From the NCBI GenBank assembly GCA_020284085.1, contig JACEVL010000515.1:756001-820000 (forward strand): a stretch of 64,000 bases of DNA, given 5' to 3'. The position numbers were made by a program, and so were the translations under genes. Below, piece after piece: positions 48,143 through 57,951 of the stretch. How positions within the stretch are numbered: position 1 is the stretch's first letter; each line of letters begins with the position of its first letter. Below the pieces are notes generated by a model. The model was given only the letters and a program-made list of their open reading frames with translations. It ran no database searches and had not been told where the DNA came from. This stretch comes from Aporrectodea caliginosa. Its lineage: Eukaryota; Annelida; Clitellata; Crassiclitellata; Lumbricidae.

Positions 48143-49654
48143 TCAGCGCTTAAGCGACGAAGAAGTGGCAAGGCTGAGGCCAGATTGCCGACGCCTTATC
48201 CTTGCCCTGTGCCTTCTGTACCTCGACCAGCCAGACAGGAAGGTCAAGGCCGCTGCAAAGGTCACGGCGTTGGTGGCCACGACGACCCCAGTCACGTGGG
48301 TGGCGCTGAAGACTGTGGTATCAGCCGAGGTCATGGTGTTGACCGCAGATCCATTGTAACCTTTGACCCCGTCGTAGCGGAAGTTGATTCGCGATTGGTG
48401 TGGCACGCGTTCGTTCGATGTCTTTTGGTCCGGAGGGGTGGATACGACGGGGTGACCCCAGAGTTCACCCAAGTCACCCTCAGGCAACAGCGACCATGAC
48501 AGTCTCACCATCTTCGTCAGGTTCTTCCGGTTGCCCAGCGCGCATGCGTAGACTCCGGAGAAGTCCTTGAAAGAATCGGAATAAGAAGTGGGAGGATCTT
48601 CGCCATTCGAGAACAGAATCAACATTCGAGCAGAAGACTTTTGCGGGGATTTCAGATATGATGATGATGACGACGACGACGACGATGGTGATGGCCATGG
48701 CGTTGTTGTCGTTGATGATGATAGATTTTCAGTTGGACTGGTCCAGTAGAATGGAGTTGTTGAGTCTTCATCTGCGGAACAACGCAGCCACTCCTTGTCA
48801 GTGGATGCACCATCCAGCGAATGGCTGAAGGGAGTGGCCGGGCACCGGAAGTCGAAGAGTCGAAGGTCGCCGAAGACCTTGGCGTTCAGTTCCGAAGGAG
48901 TGGCACACTGTGGGACCTCGTTGCCGCGGAACACCTCACCCGGGTTCTTATCGTAGAGTTCCTTCAGCCAGGCCAGATCGCAGTCACAGCGTAGAGGATT
49001 CGACGCCAACCGTAGTTCTGCCAGCGCCGCAAAGGTGCGCATCAAACGACTGTCCAACCTCTCGAGGTCGTTCGAATTGAGCCAGAGCTTGCGCAGATGT
49101 CCCGCCAGCGGATCCAGTGTCTCTGGTTCGATTCCGGACAGGGCGCAGTCGTACAGGTACAATCCTCCGATGACCACACCGTCGAAGGCGTCTCTCTCCA
49201 GCTGGAGACCTCGATTTCCATTTAAGAAGAGGTGTTCGAGACGCAGCCCCTCTAACGCCCCCTTGCGGACGACTCCGACCCTGTTGTCGCTGAGGTCAAG
49301 CCACCGCAGACTGACCAGGTCAGCGAAGGCGTCCACTTCGACGTCCGTCAGTCCACAGGAACTGAGGTAGAGGTGTTCCAGTCGCCTTCCGTCGTAGCGA
49401 CTGAAGTTCCGGCGCTCGACGACCGACGACCGAAACGCATTTCCGTTGAGGTTCAGTTCGCGCGTTGCGTCCGGAATCACTTCCGGTACGGCCGGAAGTC
49501 CTCGTCGGGCGCAGTAGACGATGCGACTGGTCGGGTTGCAGAAGCAGGGACGAGGACAGCGAGATGCTACTAACGGAACAAGTCCTGCGACGACGACCAA
49601 GTGAAGAAGGAGGCAGATGGCAGACGGAAAACGATGGACGTTGTTCATCTTCAT
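48143..49654 (-). CDS. Single-exon LRR-Ig transmembrane receptor, 503 aa
   Basis: A type I membrane protein. Residues 1-32 form a signal peptide. 33-58 are an LRR N-cap (C33, C37, C39, C48). About 64-218 are roughly six to seven leucine-rich repeats with the LxxLxLxxN pattern. 219-271 are an LRR C-cap (NPLRCDC, C250, C271). 284-388 resemble one Ig C2 domain, with C292, W304 and C371 in SGVYAC; it is split by a Ser/Pro/Thr-rich insertion (about 311-345). About 452-475 is the transmembrane segment, then a basic stop-transfer YRRHRARIRRR and a tail of under 30 residues without a recognised signalling motif. Such LRR-Ig proteins act in adhesion or ligand binding at the cell surface. The exact orthologue is not identified. 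It has no intron, and the start Met heads the signal peptide. Base composition is GC-richer than the surroundings. Confidence 0.9.
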   Translation of the reverse strand: MKMNNVHRFPSAICLLLHLVVVAGLVPLVASRCPRPCFCNPTSRIVYCARRGLPAVPEVIPDATRELNLNGNAFRSSVVERRNFSRYDGRRLEHLYLSSCGLTDVEVDAFADLVSLRWLDLSDNRVGVVRKGALEGLRLEHLFLNGNRGLQLERDAFDGVVIGGLYLYDCALSGIEPETLDPLAGHLRKLWLNSNDLERLDSRLMRTFAALAELRLASNPLRCDCDLAWLKELYDKNPGEVFRGNEVPQCATPSELNAKVFGDLRLFDFRCPATPFSHSLDGASTDKEWLRCSADEDSTTPFYWTSPTENLSSSTTTTPWPSPSSSSSSSSSYLKSPQKSSARMLILFSNGEDPPTSYSDSFKDFSGVYACALGNRKNLTKMVRLSWSLLPEGDLGELWGHPVVSTPPDQKTSNERVPHQSRINFRYDGVKGYNGSAVNTMTSADTTVFSATHVTGVVVATNAVTFAAALTFLSGWSRYRRHRARIRRRQSGLSLATSSSLKR

Positions 49655-49989
49655 CTACTGGTGGTTTTTCTTAGACTTATTGGAAGTAATGATTTTAAGT
49701 TTCTATAAATGGATTCAATAGTTTAGCATTTTAATAATTTGAATTCGATTAAATTGGCTCCTATTATGCCGTTTGAGGCAGTTTCCCTGTTAATGTACCG
49801 CCACGTTTACTTGTTTATGGGATATTCTAACTCTGAGAACAAATACAGTCCTGCTCTGAAATCTTTGGAAAAGTTCACCAGCTGATGTAAGAAGACCTAG
49901 AATGTGCTTCAGCTGAATGGTCGTAGAATCCAGCGTACAAGCCCCATTCGAAGCAGAACTTGTTTGGCGACGCATAGGCCGAGGAAAGA

Positions 49990-50010
49990 AGTCACCCTAT
50001 AAAAGGGACG
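49990..50010 (+). promoter_or_regulatory. TATA-box-like CTATAAAAGGG
   Basis: A textbook TATA sequence (TATAAAA at 49998-50004) on the plus strand, 344 bp from the LRR gene start and pointing away from it. No plus-strand gene is recognised downstream, so it could mark a divergent transcript or be chance. Confidence 0.25.
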
Positions 50011-50279
50011 GAGTGGTCGTCGTTTATGGCACGTGGAAACGGTAAAGTAGACAGCAGAACGAATCGAAACCTAACCTCGGAACGAAGCCACAGTCTGGAA
50101 CAACTCCAGAAGCAGAGTATGGAAATGAGGCAGAGAGAGAAAGATCTGTAGCTAGGAATCTCACGGCGCAGCGTCGACTCTATTGCATCCAGTGTCTTCG
50201 ACAATCAGTCAGATGTATGGACCGGCAGAGAATGAACAGCTCGCATTCACCGATATCACCGTTTCTGGTAATGCCTGCC

Positions 50280-50640
50280 GCTGAATCTTACTTCCGGATG
50301 TCTGTCTCTCTGTCTGTCCCTCTGCCTCATTGACTATCTGTCGGTATACCTATCTGTCTGTCTGTCTTCTAACCTTTCTGTCTTACTACGTGTCTGCCAG
50401 ATTATCAAATCTGTCTACTGTCTACTGCCTGCCCGTAAGTGTGTCTGTCTACCAGTCCGTGTCCGTCTGCCTGCCTCCCTGTCTAGATGCCTGTCTGCCT
50501 GTCTATATGTTTGTCTACTCATCTGTCTGTCTGTCTGCTTGTCAATCTACGTGGTTGCCTGCCTATATGTCCTCCAGTGTACCTTCGTGTCTTGAGACCG
50601 TTAGCCACCACTCAGTATCTTCCTTGAACCTTATAAAGCT
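50280..50640. repeat. CTGT/CTAC-rich degenerate microsatellite
   Basis: Imperfect ctgtctgtc and ctgcctgtc repeats over about 300 bp. The 111-codon Cys/Ser/Leu ORF is a translation of the repeat. Confidence 0.75.
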
Positions 50641-51314
50641 ATGCATAGCATTCGATGAATTTTAAAGAATTTTAATTAATTCGCATGGGCGAACTATGTA
50701 GGCCTATCTGTTTGAAGAGTGAATAAAAAGTGATGAGGCTTTTATGAACTGGAAGTTAAGACTAAGGTTCAAGAACTTGGTTCATTGGTTCATTCGTTAA
50801 ATCCGAAGGCAAATGAACATACATGTACCAGTGGATATGCAGTGTACGGAGAGGTAACGTGATTTATTATTATAATTATTACGAAGGCAATTGCCGCATA
50901 CATGCACCAGCATGCACTGGCTGAGTGCACTTGTCACGCAATATAATATGCTAATTGATTTCTGGCCGACGTCATCAGTTGGAGGATATAGCAACTCTCT
51001 AGACTATAAACTTCTATTTCATTACTGAACCAGCAAAGCTTAAGTAATGAACCTGTGCACAAATACATAATTTTACCATTAATGCACCTTTGCTCATAGA
51101 CTGATCGCGAATCATTATCCTCGGTGCAGCACGGTCCAGAAACTCTGAACATTGCTTCCGTCCTCAACTTGTTGTTCGTGATTCATCTGTAGGCTAACGT
51201 CATTTAGGTTGACGAAGCAATTGCTTATAATATTATACTTGCAGTTAATTGTATTATTGTCAATACAGTAATTCCCCTACGTGCAGTGCATATATATATT
51301 TTAACGGATTTGAA

Positions 51315-51490
51315 CTACTGGGACAAAGTCTGCTACTCGACTTTCAATGTGATTTGAAACGAACATTGAAAGTAAATTACCTGGGGCATATCACCCAAAC
51401 TACTGGGACAAATCCTAGAACTACTGGGGCAAATCCTAGAACTACTGTGGCAAATCCTAAAACTACTGAGACATTTGTCCCAGTAGGCTA
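51315..51490. repeat. Short tandem and inverted repeat, actactgggacaaa
   Basis: A 24-bp unit (actactggggcaaatcctag and variants) is repeated about four times at 51398-51470. The ends ctactgggacaaa (about 51317) and tttgtcccagtag (about 51474) form an inverted pair, so the block can fold back. Confidence 0.65.
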
Positions 51491-52004
51491 GGTATACAGT
51501 TAAAATATGCACTGCCTACGTGTAGCCTATGGCATTCATGGAAGAGCTATATCGAGGCAAAAGTGTCACGATATTCTTGCGCCTTTCTGTACAATATTTT
51601 ATTTATCTGCCTTGTGGCCTACGTTAAATTTAATGTCCTTTCTGCAAAATCATTTAAAGAAAAGCCATCGAAAGACAGGCGATCATGCAAGCGTGCAAGA
51701 GATGTCAAAACGTGGTGACCGGTGCAATCAATCAGCCGTGCAGGGTGTCTTAAAATAAAACAACCTGTTATATAGAAACCGCATCAGCTGAATTCACAGT
51801 TAAGCCTAATGTCTTTCTTGGCCACATTAATTTCTGCCTTTGTCGGGTAGCTGGTTTTAATTGGGTTTGGTCTCTGGGTATAAGACCTAGAAGCCAATAC
51901 GGCATACCTGGGACTAATATGGATTAGCCCCAGGGCATAAGAAACGTTATATTTTGCCTAGGCTTTATATATGGACCAAACAAAATGGGCTCTCCGTCCT
52001 GCCA

Positions 52005-52110
52005 GCATGCCCATATAGAGCCCATAGCACCCATATTCCTATGTGGGACCCATATGAGCTCAAATGGGTCCCGTCTAATGCCCATGGAAATGTTGGCCGA
52101 GCGTATAATA
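52005..52110. repeat. Dispersed repeat, tgggacccatat family, copy 2
   Basis: See the matching copy at 45985-46085. Here cctgccagcatgcccata and aatgttggccgag may be the element ends. Confidence 0.55.
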
Positions 52111-52645
52111 GTCGTCTGCACGCAGCAGATTTTCTGAACTTAGACCTATGCTGAATTAAGACGAGTAGCCTAGGCCTACTGGCGAAAGCTCATTGTAGGC
52201 CTACCTGAGAACGCTTAGTCATAGTATTCGATTGTTTACTTGCCTAGTAAGCCTACTACTTTATTCTGCTGTTGTCAGGTCAGCATTTGACAGCCTACGA
52301 AACTCTCGAAACGATTTCAGTCTTGAGGACAATTTGTGGGGAGATCTTTATGCGACGTGGATGTAAGCTGTATACAAACAGAACCAGACGCTCAACGACT
52401 TACGCATGGTTGCCTTCGAAAGGCCTTAAGTTCACAATATATAGCCTATAGACAACTTGAAGAAAATCCGAAGGTTTCTAAATAGCCTGTAGTCCTACAC
52501 GTTGACTTACATCGACTCTGTGTTAAGCATAAAGCAAAGACGTAGATAAAAGTGCGTCGTTGTCAACGGTGAGTGTAACGAAACCTTTCTGTCTTAGATT
52601 TGGTTAGATATCGGCCTACACCATAGGCTGTCCTAAATATTAAGG

Positions 52646-53036
52646 TCGTGGATACAGTCACGCCCGACGTGAGCCGATACCTGGGACTAGAATCACGCCC
52701 GCCTCGCAATTGGTCATTGCGTGTCACATGATTGTGTGTACCTGAAACGAACCGACCGATAAACATTGCCGATTGCGGTGGAAGGTTGTTCACCGTGTTT
52801 TCTAAAGATGACACTAACCCTAACCCTGACCCTAACCGACCCTCACGACGCCTAATTTGACCCTAAACGACCCCACGAATCCTAACCTGGCCCTAACCGA
52901 TCCTCAAGTTGTCCGCCATATCAAATTCCACGGGAAGGCAACAAGTTCACGTGACAGGCTTTAGCCAATAACGCGACGGGCGTGAATGTAGTACTGGGGT
53001 TCCGCTAACGCCCGGGGCGTGAACGGATCCACTACG
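52646..53036. mobile_element. Mutator-like non-autonomous element with telomere-like core
   Basis: 391 bp flanked by an 11-bp direct repeat aaatattaagg (52635-52645 and 53037-53047), a TSD length typical of Mutator-like elements. About 70-bp imperfect TIRs contain gtggat, cacgccc, tcacgcccg and a terminal (c/g)aattgg-type word. The core (52815-52915) has repeated ccctaac words: accctaaccctgaccctaac, accgaccctcacgacgcc and so on. No ORF. Confidence 0.75.
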
Positions 53037-53237
53037 AAATATTAAGGCTACCATGCAGCATACTAGGCTATGGCTGTTCACTTGATTGTCAGTGGCTGTT
53101 CACTTGATTGTCAGTGACAATGGGGAAAAGCCTCATTTACTTCTCGCTTCATATTTCTCTCTGTAATTATAGCCTGTGCAGACCCTTAGGTCACTGAGTT
53201 TAATTACCCCTAAACCTTTATTTTCTCGCGTACCGGT

Positions 53238-53510
53238 ATGCTCTCTTACTTTATTGCCGTTAATAACGTCGTTGTTTATAGAAATTGGAGAGCACGCGCA
53301 ACCAAGATCAGGCCACCTTACTCAATATGCATTTGGAATGGTCTTCCTCTAGAGCTGCGTCTACACCCTGGGAGTCTGCCTGAAACTTTCCTTACTAAAC
53401 TAAAACTGTTCTTTTTGGGCGCGTTGGAGTCGGGAGCGCCTCTGAGTAGTTTCCTTGAAGGGGCGCTATATAAATTCCCGAATGAATGAATGAATGAATG
53501 ATTCCAAATT
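53238..53510 (+). pseudogene. LINE ORF2 C-terminus with GCGCTATATAAAT tail and (GAAT)n
   Basis: The plus strand reads RATKIRPPYSICIWNGLPLE, then PETFLTKLKLFFLGALE: the WN-LP-E-R ... LK-FLF ending of CR1/L2-type ORF2. It continues without a break into gggagcgcctctgagtagtt, ggggcgctatataaat and GAAT repeats. This copy ties the tail module to a LINE. Confidence 0.8.
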
Positions 53511-53933
53511 ATACGAAATTATACGAAATTAAATTGTATTACAATACTGATAATTTCGTGTAGTCTTTGCATGTATCAAGCACACAGAATGAAGGCAACA
53601 ACGGTAGGGCCTACATGCAAAGTAGAATGCAAATAGACTCGCTCCGCTTTGTGTCAGCTGACTCAGCTTAGATCTACGTTACGAAGTGTAGCCTACGCGG
53701 TTTCAACTAATGTAGAAAATTGCCAGTCCCTCCCTTTCCCCTCTGATCTTACCAGAGACAATACTCATTTCTCGATAGTTGCGCCGACCCGTCAACCAGG
53801 AATGGCTTCCACTTGAGCTGCGCTTGATACCTCGCAGCAATCTGCTTGCTTTCTGCCGCCTTCTCAAGTATTGTATTGTATTGTATAATTTGTATTGTAT
53901 TGTATTTGAACATTTGTTATAGCTCCCCTACCA

Positions 53934-55264
53934 CAGTGGTTCTTAAAGTGGTGGTCCGCGGACCGGCGCCGGTCCGCGGAGCTCAAGTCGCCGGTCCGCG
54001 AAACAATCCCTAAAAATAAAAAATTTGATCAACTTATTCCTGGAAAATACAGATAATTATAGATATATTTTTTAAGTTAAAAAAATTTATAGAATGAAAT
54101 TATTATTTAACGTTATTTGCAATAAATCAATCTAGATTCTAGATCTAAAGTTCCCATTATCGCCACACCGTGATCGCTAGGCATATGGACTTCGATCACC
54201 TAGCGATTGAAACTGTCACCAACTGAACACAACCATTCGTACGCCAGATATTTGTTCTTTGTTGATGGAATTGAGCGATAATTAAGAAAACGCTAGCGTA
54301 TGAATATTTTTGTTTATTTGCAATAAGACAAATTTAAACACGAAATAAAGTTCTAGAAATCTTAGTTTTAAATTTAAAAAATAAGAGAAACAATGAGCAA
54401 AGCACATCATGTCTCTTTGGACAGTTTCTTTAAAAGTAATGAAACAACAGCAAAGCGCCGCAACTCAGACACGGACAGTGACAGCACACAAGAAAACGAT
54501 GATAATGTACGGGAAGGATCTCTTTTAAAAAAAGCCAAGAAACATCGTTTGTTTAATAGAAAATACGATCAAGAATATTTAAAATATGGATTTGTTTCTT
54601 CCGGAGATGAAAACAGCCCAAAACCACTGTGTGTAATCTGTGGAGTTACACTTAGTAATGATGCCATGAAGCCATCAAAACTTCTTCGCCATCTGAATTC
54701 AGCACATCCCGCATACAAAGATAAGCCTATTGATTTTTTCAAAAGAAAGCGTGACGAAATAAAAGATCAACAGAAACAGATGTTAAAGACCACTAAAGTT
54801 AATGTTTCTGCATTGCGGGCATCTTGCTTGACTCCATTTGCTGTAAGTTTAGTCAAGTTTAATTTAATTAAACTTTCAGTAATTAGGCTTGCTACTTTTA
54901 GATAGGAGTAAGCCTTCTCGTGTAATAAAATTACTAGTTATTATTTATAAAAACTTGAACGCTTCCTTTAACTATAATAAATACATTCTGATATTTATTG
55001 TTATATTTAACAATGAATAACAAGAACATGTGTAATTACATATATTTGTAAAAGCAGTTTATTGATTTAGTCACTATTTCGCATTATTTCGCTCTTAGAA
55101 TAATTTCAATAAAATATTAAGATAAAATATGGACTCATTCCTCTAATTTCCCTTTATCTTGGATTCGATTGTCAGATAAAATTTTGCATTTCTAACTGGT
55201 GGTCCGCCAACAACATCATAAATGCACAGCCGGTCCCTGCTTCTAAAAAGTTTAAGAACCCCTG
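53934..55264 (+). mobile_element. hAT transposon derivative carrying only a BED-finger exon
   Basis: 1,331 bp with TIRs CAGTGGTTCTTAAAGT and, inverted, CAGGGGTTCTTAAACT (14 of 16 identical), flanked by the perfect 8-bp TSD ccctacca (53926-53933 and 55265-55272). Inside the left end is the dyad ggtccgcggaccggcgccgg. It codes only the N-terminal part of a transposase (see the CDS). The catalytic domain is missing, so this is an internally deleted, non-autonomous copy. Confidence 0.9.
54393..54905 (+). pseudogene. Truncated hAT transposase, BED-type zinc finger (ZBED5/FAM200-like)
   Basis: 170 residues. A Ser/Asp-rich N-terminus is followed by a Lys-rich segment. The BED-type finger lies at about residues 65-115, reading KYGFVSSGDE ... 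PLCVICGVTLSNDAMKPSKL then LLRHLNSAHP: C-x2-C ... H-x4-H with the usual aromatic start. The DKPIDFFKRKRDEIKDQQ linker follows, a familiar feature of ZBED5/SCAND3/FAM200-type hAT proteins. Homology to a transposase ends near CLTPFA, and the last roughly 25 residues are read-through. The hAT RNase-H catalytic domain and dimerisation region are absent. It could still bind transposon ends. Confidence 0.8.
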
Positions 55265-55494
55265 CCCTACCAGATTGCCTATTCAGAGGCGCTCCCGACT
55301 ACTTCGCGGACGCTGAATCGGAGTTTCACGCCGAAGCGCATGAACAATTGCGAGTGAAGGACTTGCCCAGGGTCCCTACGCGGCGGCTTTTGAGGTGGAT
55401 TCGAACCCGCAACCCTCCAGCTGCAAAGCACCGAACATACCCTTACACTACCGCGCCCCAGTTGTATTGTGTTGTGTTGTGTTGTATTGTATTG

Positions 55495-55632
55495 TACTCC
55501 ACGTTTATATTGCGACCGAGCCACCCGCAGTAAAGATCCGAGAAATTAATCTGTGATAAACCGACCGACCGGGAATCGAACCCGGGCCGCCGGCGTGGGG
55601 AGCGGGCTAAGTCTTCTCTGTTTAGCCACGGC
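55495..55632 (-). mobile_element. Second tRNA-derived SINE family
   Basis: The minus strand begins ccgtggctaaacagag (A-box region), has the perfect B box gggttcgattcccgg, and a non-tRNA body with gggtggctcggtcgcaatat. It ends in the ATACA microsatellite shared with the neighbouring SINE. It is inserted head-on against a plus-strand LINE tail. Confidence 0.65.
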
Positions 55633-55725
55633 TGGACTGGGAGCGCCTCCGAGTAGGTTCCTTGAAGGGGCGCTATATAAATTATCGGAATGAATGAATG
55701 AATGAATGAATGAATGAATGAAATA
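55633..55725 (+). repeat. LINE 3' tail with (GAAT)n
   Basis: ctgggagcgcctccgagtag, ggggcgctatataaat and about ten GAAT units. No coding part precedes it. Confidence 0.7.
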
Positions 55726-55860
55726 CAAACTTAACAACAAATTAAATTTAATAAATGGGAAATATATTGTGGGATAATTATTATGCGATGGAACTTATGC
55801 TTCGAATTTTGTAAACATGCGATTTGCATAGCCCCGCCTACCGGTTGCCAGGGTCACAAC
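55726..55860 (+). repeat. Dispersed repeat also present at the window's right end
   Basis: atacaaacttaacaacaaat through gcgatttgcatagccccgcc aligns with 63890-64000. The family is not identified. Confidence 0.55.
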
Positions 55861-55893
55861 ATTATGACGTCACAATAACAAAGGCTTTATCAG

Positions 55894-56783
55894 CAGTGTT
55901 GCCACCATCGATATCTATAGATATCGATGGTTGCCACTCGTATATTTTTCCTCCAAGATCTATGTTTCTTTGGTCTCGTCTGTTTCTAGTTTTTTTGTCC
56001 AAATCTATGTTTTTTATGGAAGTTTTTACGTGTTAAAAAGGTACTTTTTCAGCAATTCCTAAAGCATTACTTAAATTTATTTAAGGCATTTTTCATAAAA
56101 TAGAGACTCAACACTCGGCACTTCACTAAAACCAGCCAAAATAGGTCTTCTATCCAACTTCATGTGTCAGCTTCTGGCATTGCCCCACTCCAGCTTGTGT
56201 GGAAAGAGTTTCTCATATAAATCTTGTGAAAACAAAGCAGACAGACTACATTGAGACACTGTAGCGAACAGACCAATTACAAGGAAGCAATCAAATATCA
56301 AAGTGCTTTCTGTTATATGTGGAAACCTCCAAAATCTGTCGTTGAAGATGTGAAAACAGGTCGGTTTCACAAACGTTAAAGACCGTGCAGAAAATAAGCT
56401 GAACTAGTAACTTCGATGAAGATGCATCCTTCTAACAACAGTACTGTTGCATTGATCCAATGTGATTTTGTGATTTTGTGATTTTGTGATTTAAACTCTA
56501 TCCGATGTTCCCACAGTGCGTTTGCAGGCGGTTCAATAAAGCACGTACTTACTTACTTACTTACTTATCCTACTATCATCCTACGCTTAATTGCAGCAAT
56601 AATATTCGTGACATTTATGGTGATTAATTTATGTAGTAAATGTGTTATCTACAGTAGTACTGCTGTATTTCATTACTAATTTCAAGTAATTCCCCACGTT
56701 TTCCTTTAAAAAACCTGTCCATGTTTTTCTATGTTTTTTTAGCTATATCTATGTTTTTTCGAAAATTTAGGCTGGTAACACTG
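55894..56783. mobile_element. hAT-like element with CAGTGTTGCCACC ends and terminal palindrome
   Basis: 890 bp with ends CAGTGTTGCCACC and, inverted, CAGTGTTACCAGCC. Perfect 8-bp TSD tttatcag (55886-55893 and 56784-56791). Ten bases inside the left end is a perfect 28-bp palindrome (55904-55931, centre tctatagata). A LINE-type TTAC tail at about 56548-56572 is nested inside. No transposase recognised; a 67-codon ORF shows nothing familiar. Confidence 0.8.
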
Positions 56784-56849
56784 TTTATCAGATTTTGTTG
56801 AATGACTACGGATTTTAAACAACGATTTACGGTTGATCACTGTGGCCGT

Positions 56850-56945
56850 CTTCGTAAGAAGGCAGCGGCAGAAGCCAGTGTCGGCGGCCAGTCGCGGGTT
56901 CGAATCCGTGTGCAGACCTTCGACACACCCTTTTTAACTTTTAAA
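56850..56945 (+). mobile_element. tRNA-like sequence, probable SINE head
   Basis: Contains the perfect B box gggttcgaatcc (56896-56907) preceded by gtggccgtcttcg. The long spacer between the boxes and the lack of a clear acceptor stem argue against a functional tRNA gene. Confidence 0.4.
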
Positions 56946-57491
56946 CTTTTCTTCAAAACTTGACGTGTTTCTAAAGACTTAGTTAAGTTAAAAAAAATGA
57001 ATAATTTTACTGGTACAATTTGAAGCTTTTAATGAAAACAATTAACGAGACGCGTGAGCTCATGCCTATAGGCCTATTAGACCTATAGGCCCTAGGCCTA
57101 ACATTATTTTCGCAATCGTTTAAGATTAGCCTATAGCCTACCTGTGGGATAAGTTTCTACCGGGTTTCTCAAACGACCATCAGTGGGTGCTTTTGGGTAG
57201 GGTGAGTGATGGGTAAGTGGGACACTTAAGGGAATGACGTGCAGTGGTGGAGTCAATATATTAAAACAGACCAAACTAAATGCATATACAGACAGTTTAG
57301 ACTGTGTCTGATTCCAGGAGCTGCTAAAGTGGGACAAAATAGCTATTAAAGTGGTCCATAACTTGATTTTGCTTAGGAAGGCACGACAATCTATATTTTC
57401 TTCGGAAAACGGTTAAGTGGTCCACTATTGCTACTAAAGTGGTCCAACACTGATCGGCTCTATTAGCATCAAAACTTAAAGGCCTATAGGC

Positions 57492-57830
57492 CTAGTTAAC
57501 ATACAAAAACATAGTCAATGATAACTTAAGGCTAGAAGGTAAGTTGTTGCACACAGAGAGCACAAAAAAATCATCATCATCTAAAATTCCATTTATCTCC
57601 CCACATGGCTCGTGGCACCACAGAAAACAGCGGCTGCATTGTATCCAAGACTGTGCGAGTTTCTTGTCGGCTTTACTGTTCTCGACAATACTACACTCGT
57701 AGCAAGTGGAGGGCTCATTTGTAGGCCTATAGTCGGTCCCAGCTTTCTTTTTTGCTTTCTTGTTTTTCGGCTTAGCTGTCACTTCATATTCCAGGATCGA
57801 GAAATTTGCCGAAGACTTAACTTCCCTTCA
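57492..57830 (-). pseudogene. PHD-type zinc finger, C-terminal piece of a transposase
   Basis: The minus-strand frame is open from about 57830: EVKSSANFSILEYE, then a Lys-rich linker, then CYECSIVEN ... WIQCSRCFLWCHEPC. The spacing (C-x2-C, W-x2-C-x2-C-x2-W-C-H-x2-C) is that of the degenerate PHD finger at the C-terminus of many pogo/jerky-like DDE transposases. It lies at the 3' end of the element's minus strand, as expected. No DDE domain is left, so this is not a working transposase. Confidence 0.6.
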
Positions 57831-57951
57831 TGAAATTCATATAATGGCCTTCTCCATGCGAACAGGATCCAAATTGTTCAATTTGCGCTTCTGATTCTTC
57901 TTACTTGGGTTACTTCTAGAGTCATGCCTTTTATCAAGCACTCTTCCCATC

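Larger units (their letters stand above)
53905..55459 (-). mobile_element. tRNA-derived SINE copy interrupted by a hAT element
   Basis: Two halves, 53905-53933 and 55265-55459, together reconstruct the SINE seen at 42376-42611: the tail part gttatagc, then attcagaggcgctcccgac through the B box ggattcgaacc and head accgcgcccc. The interruption is precisely the TSD-flanked element at 53934-55264. Confidence 0.85.

Noticed and set aside
48077..49674. Several plus-strand ORFs of 66-140 codons
   Set aside because: They are antisense shadows of the GC-rich LRR receptor gene and have no motifs of their own.
56850..56945. Functional tRNA gene
   Set aside because: B box present, but arm lengths and the acceptor stem do not fit a tRNA cloverleaf. 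Better explained as a SINE head.
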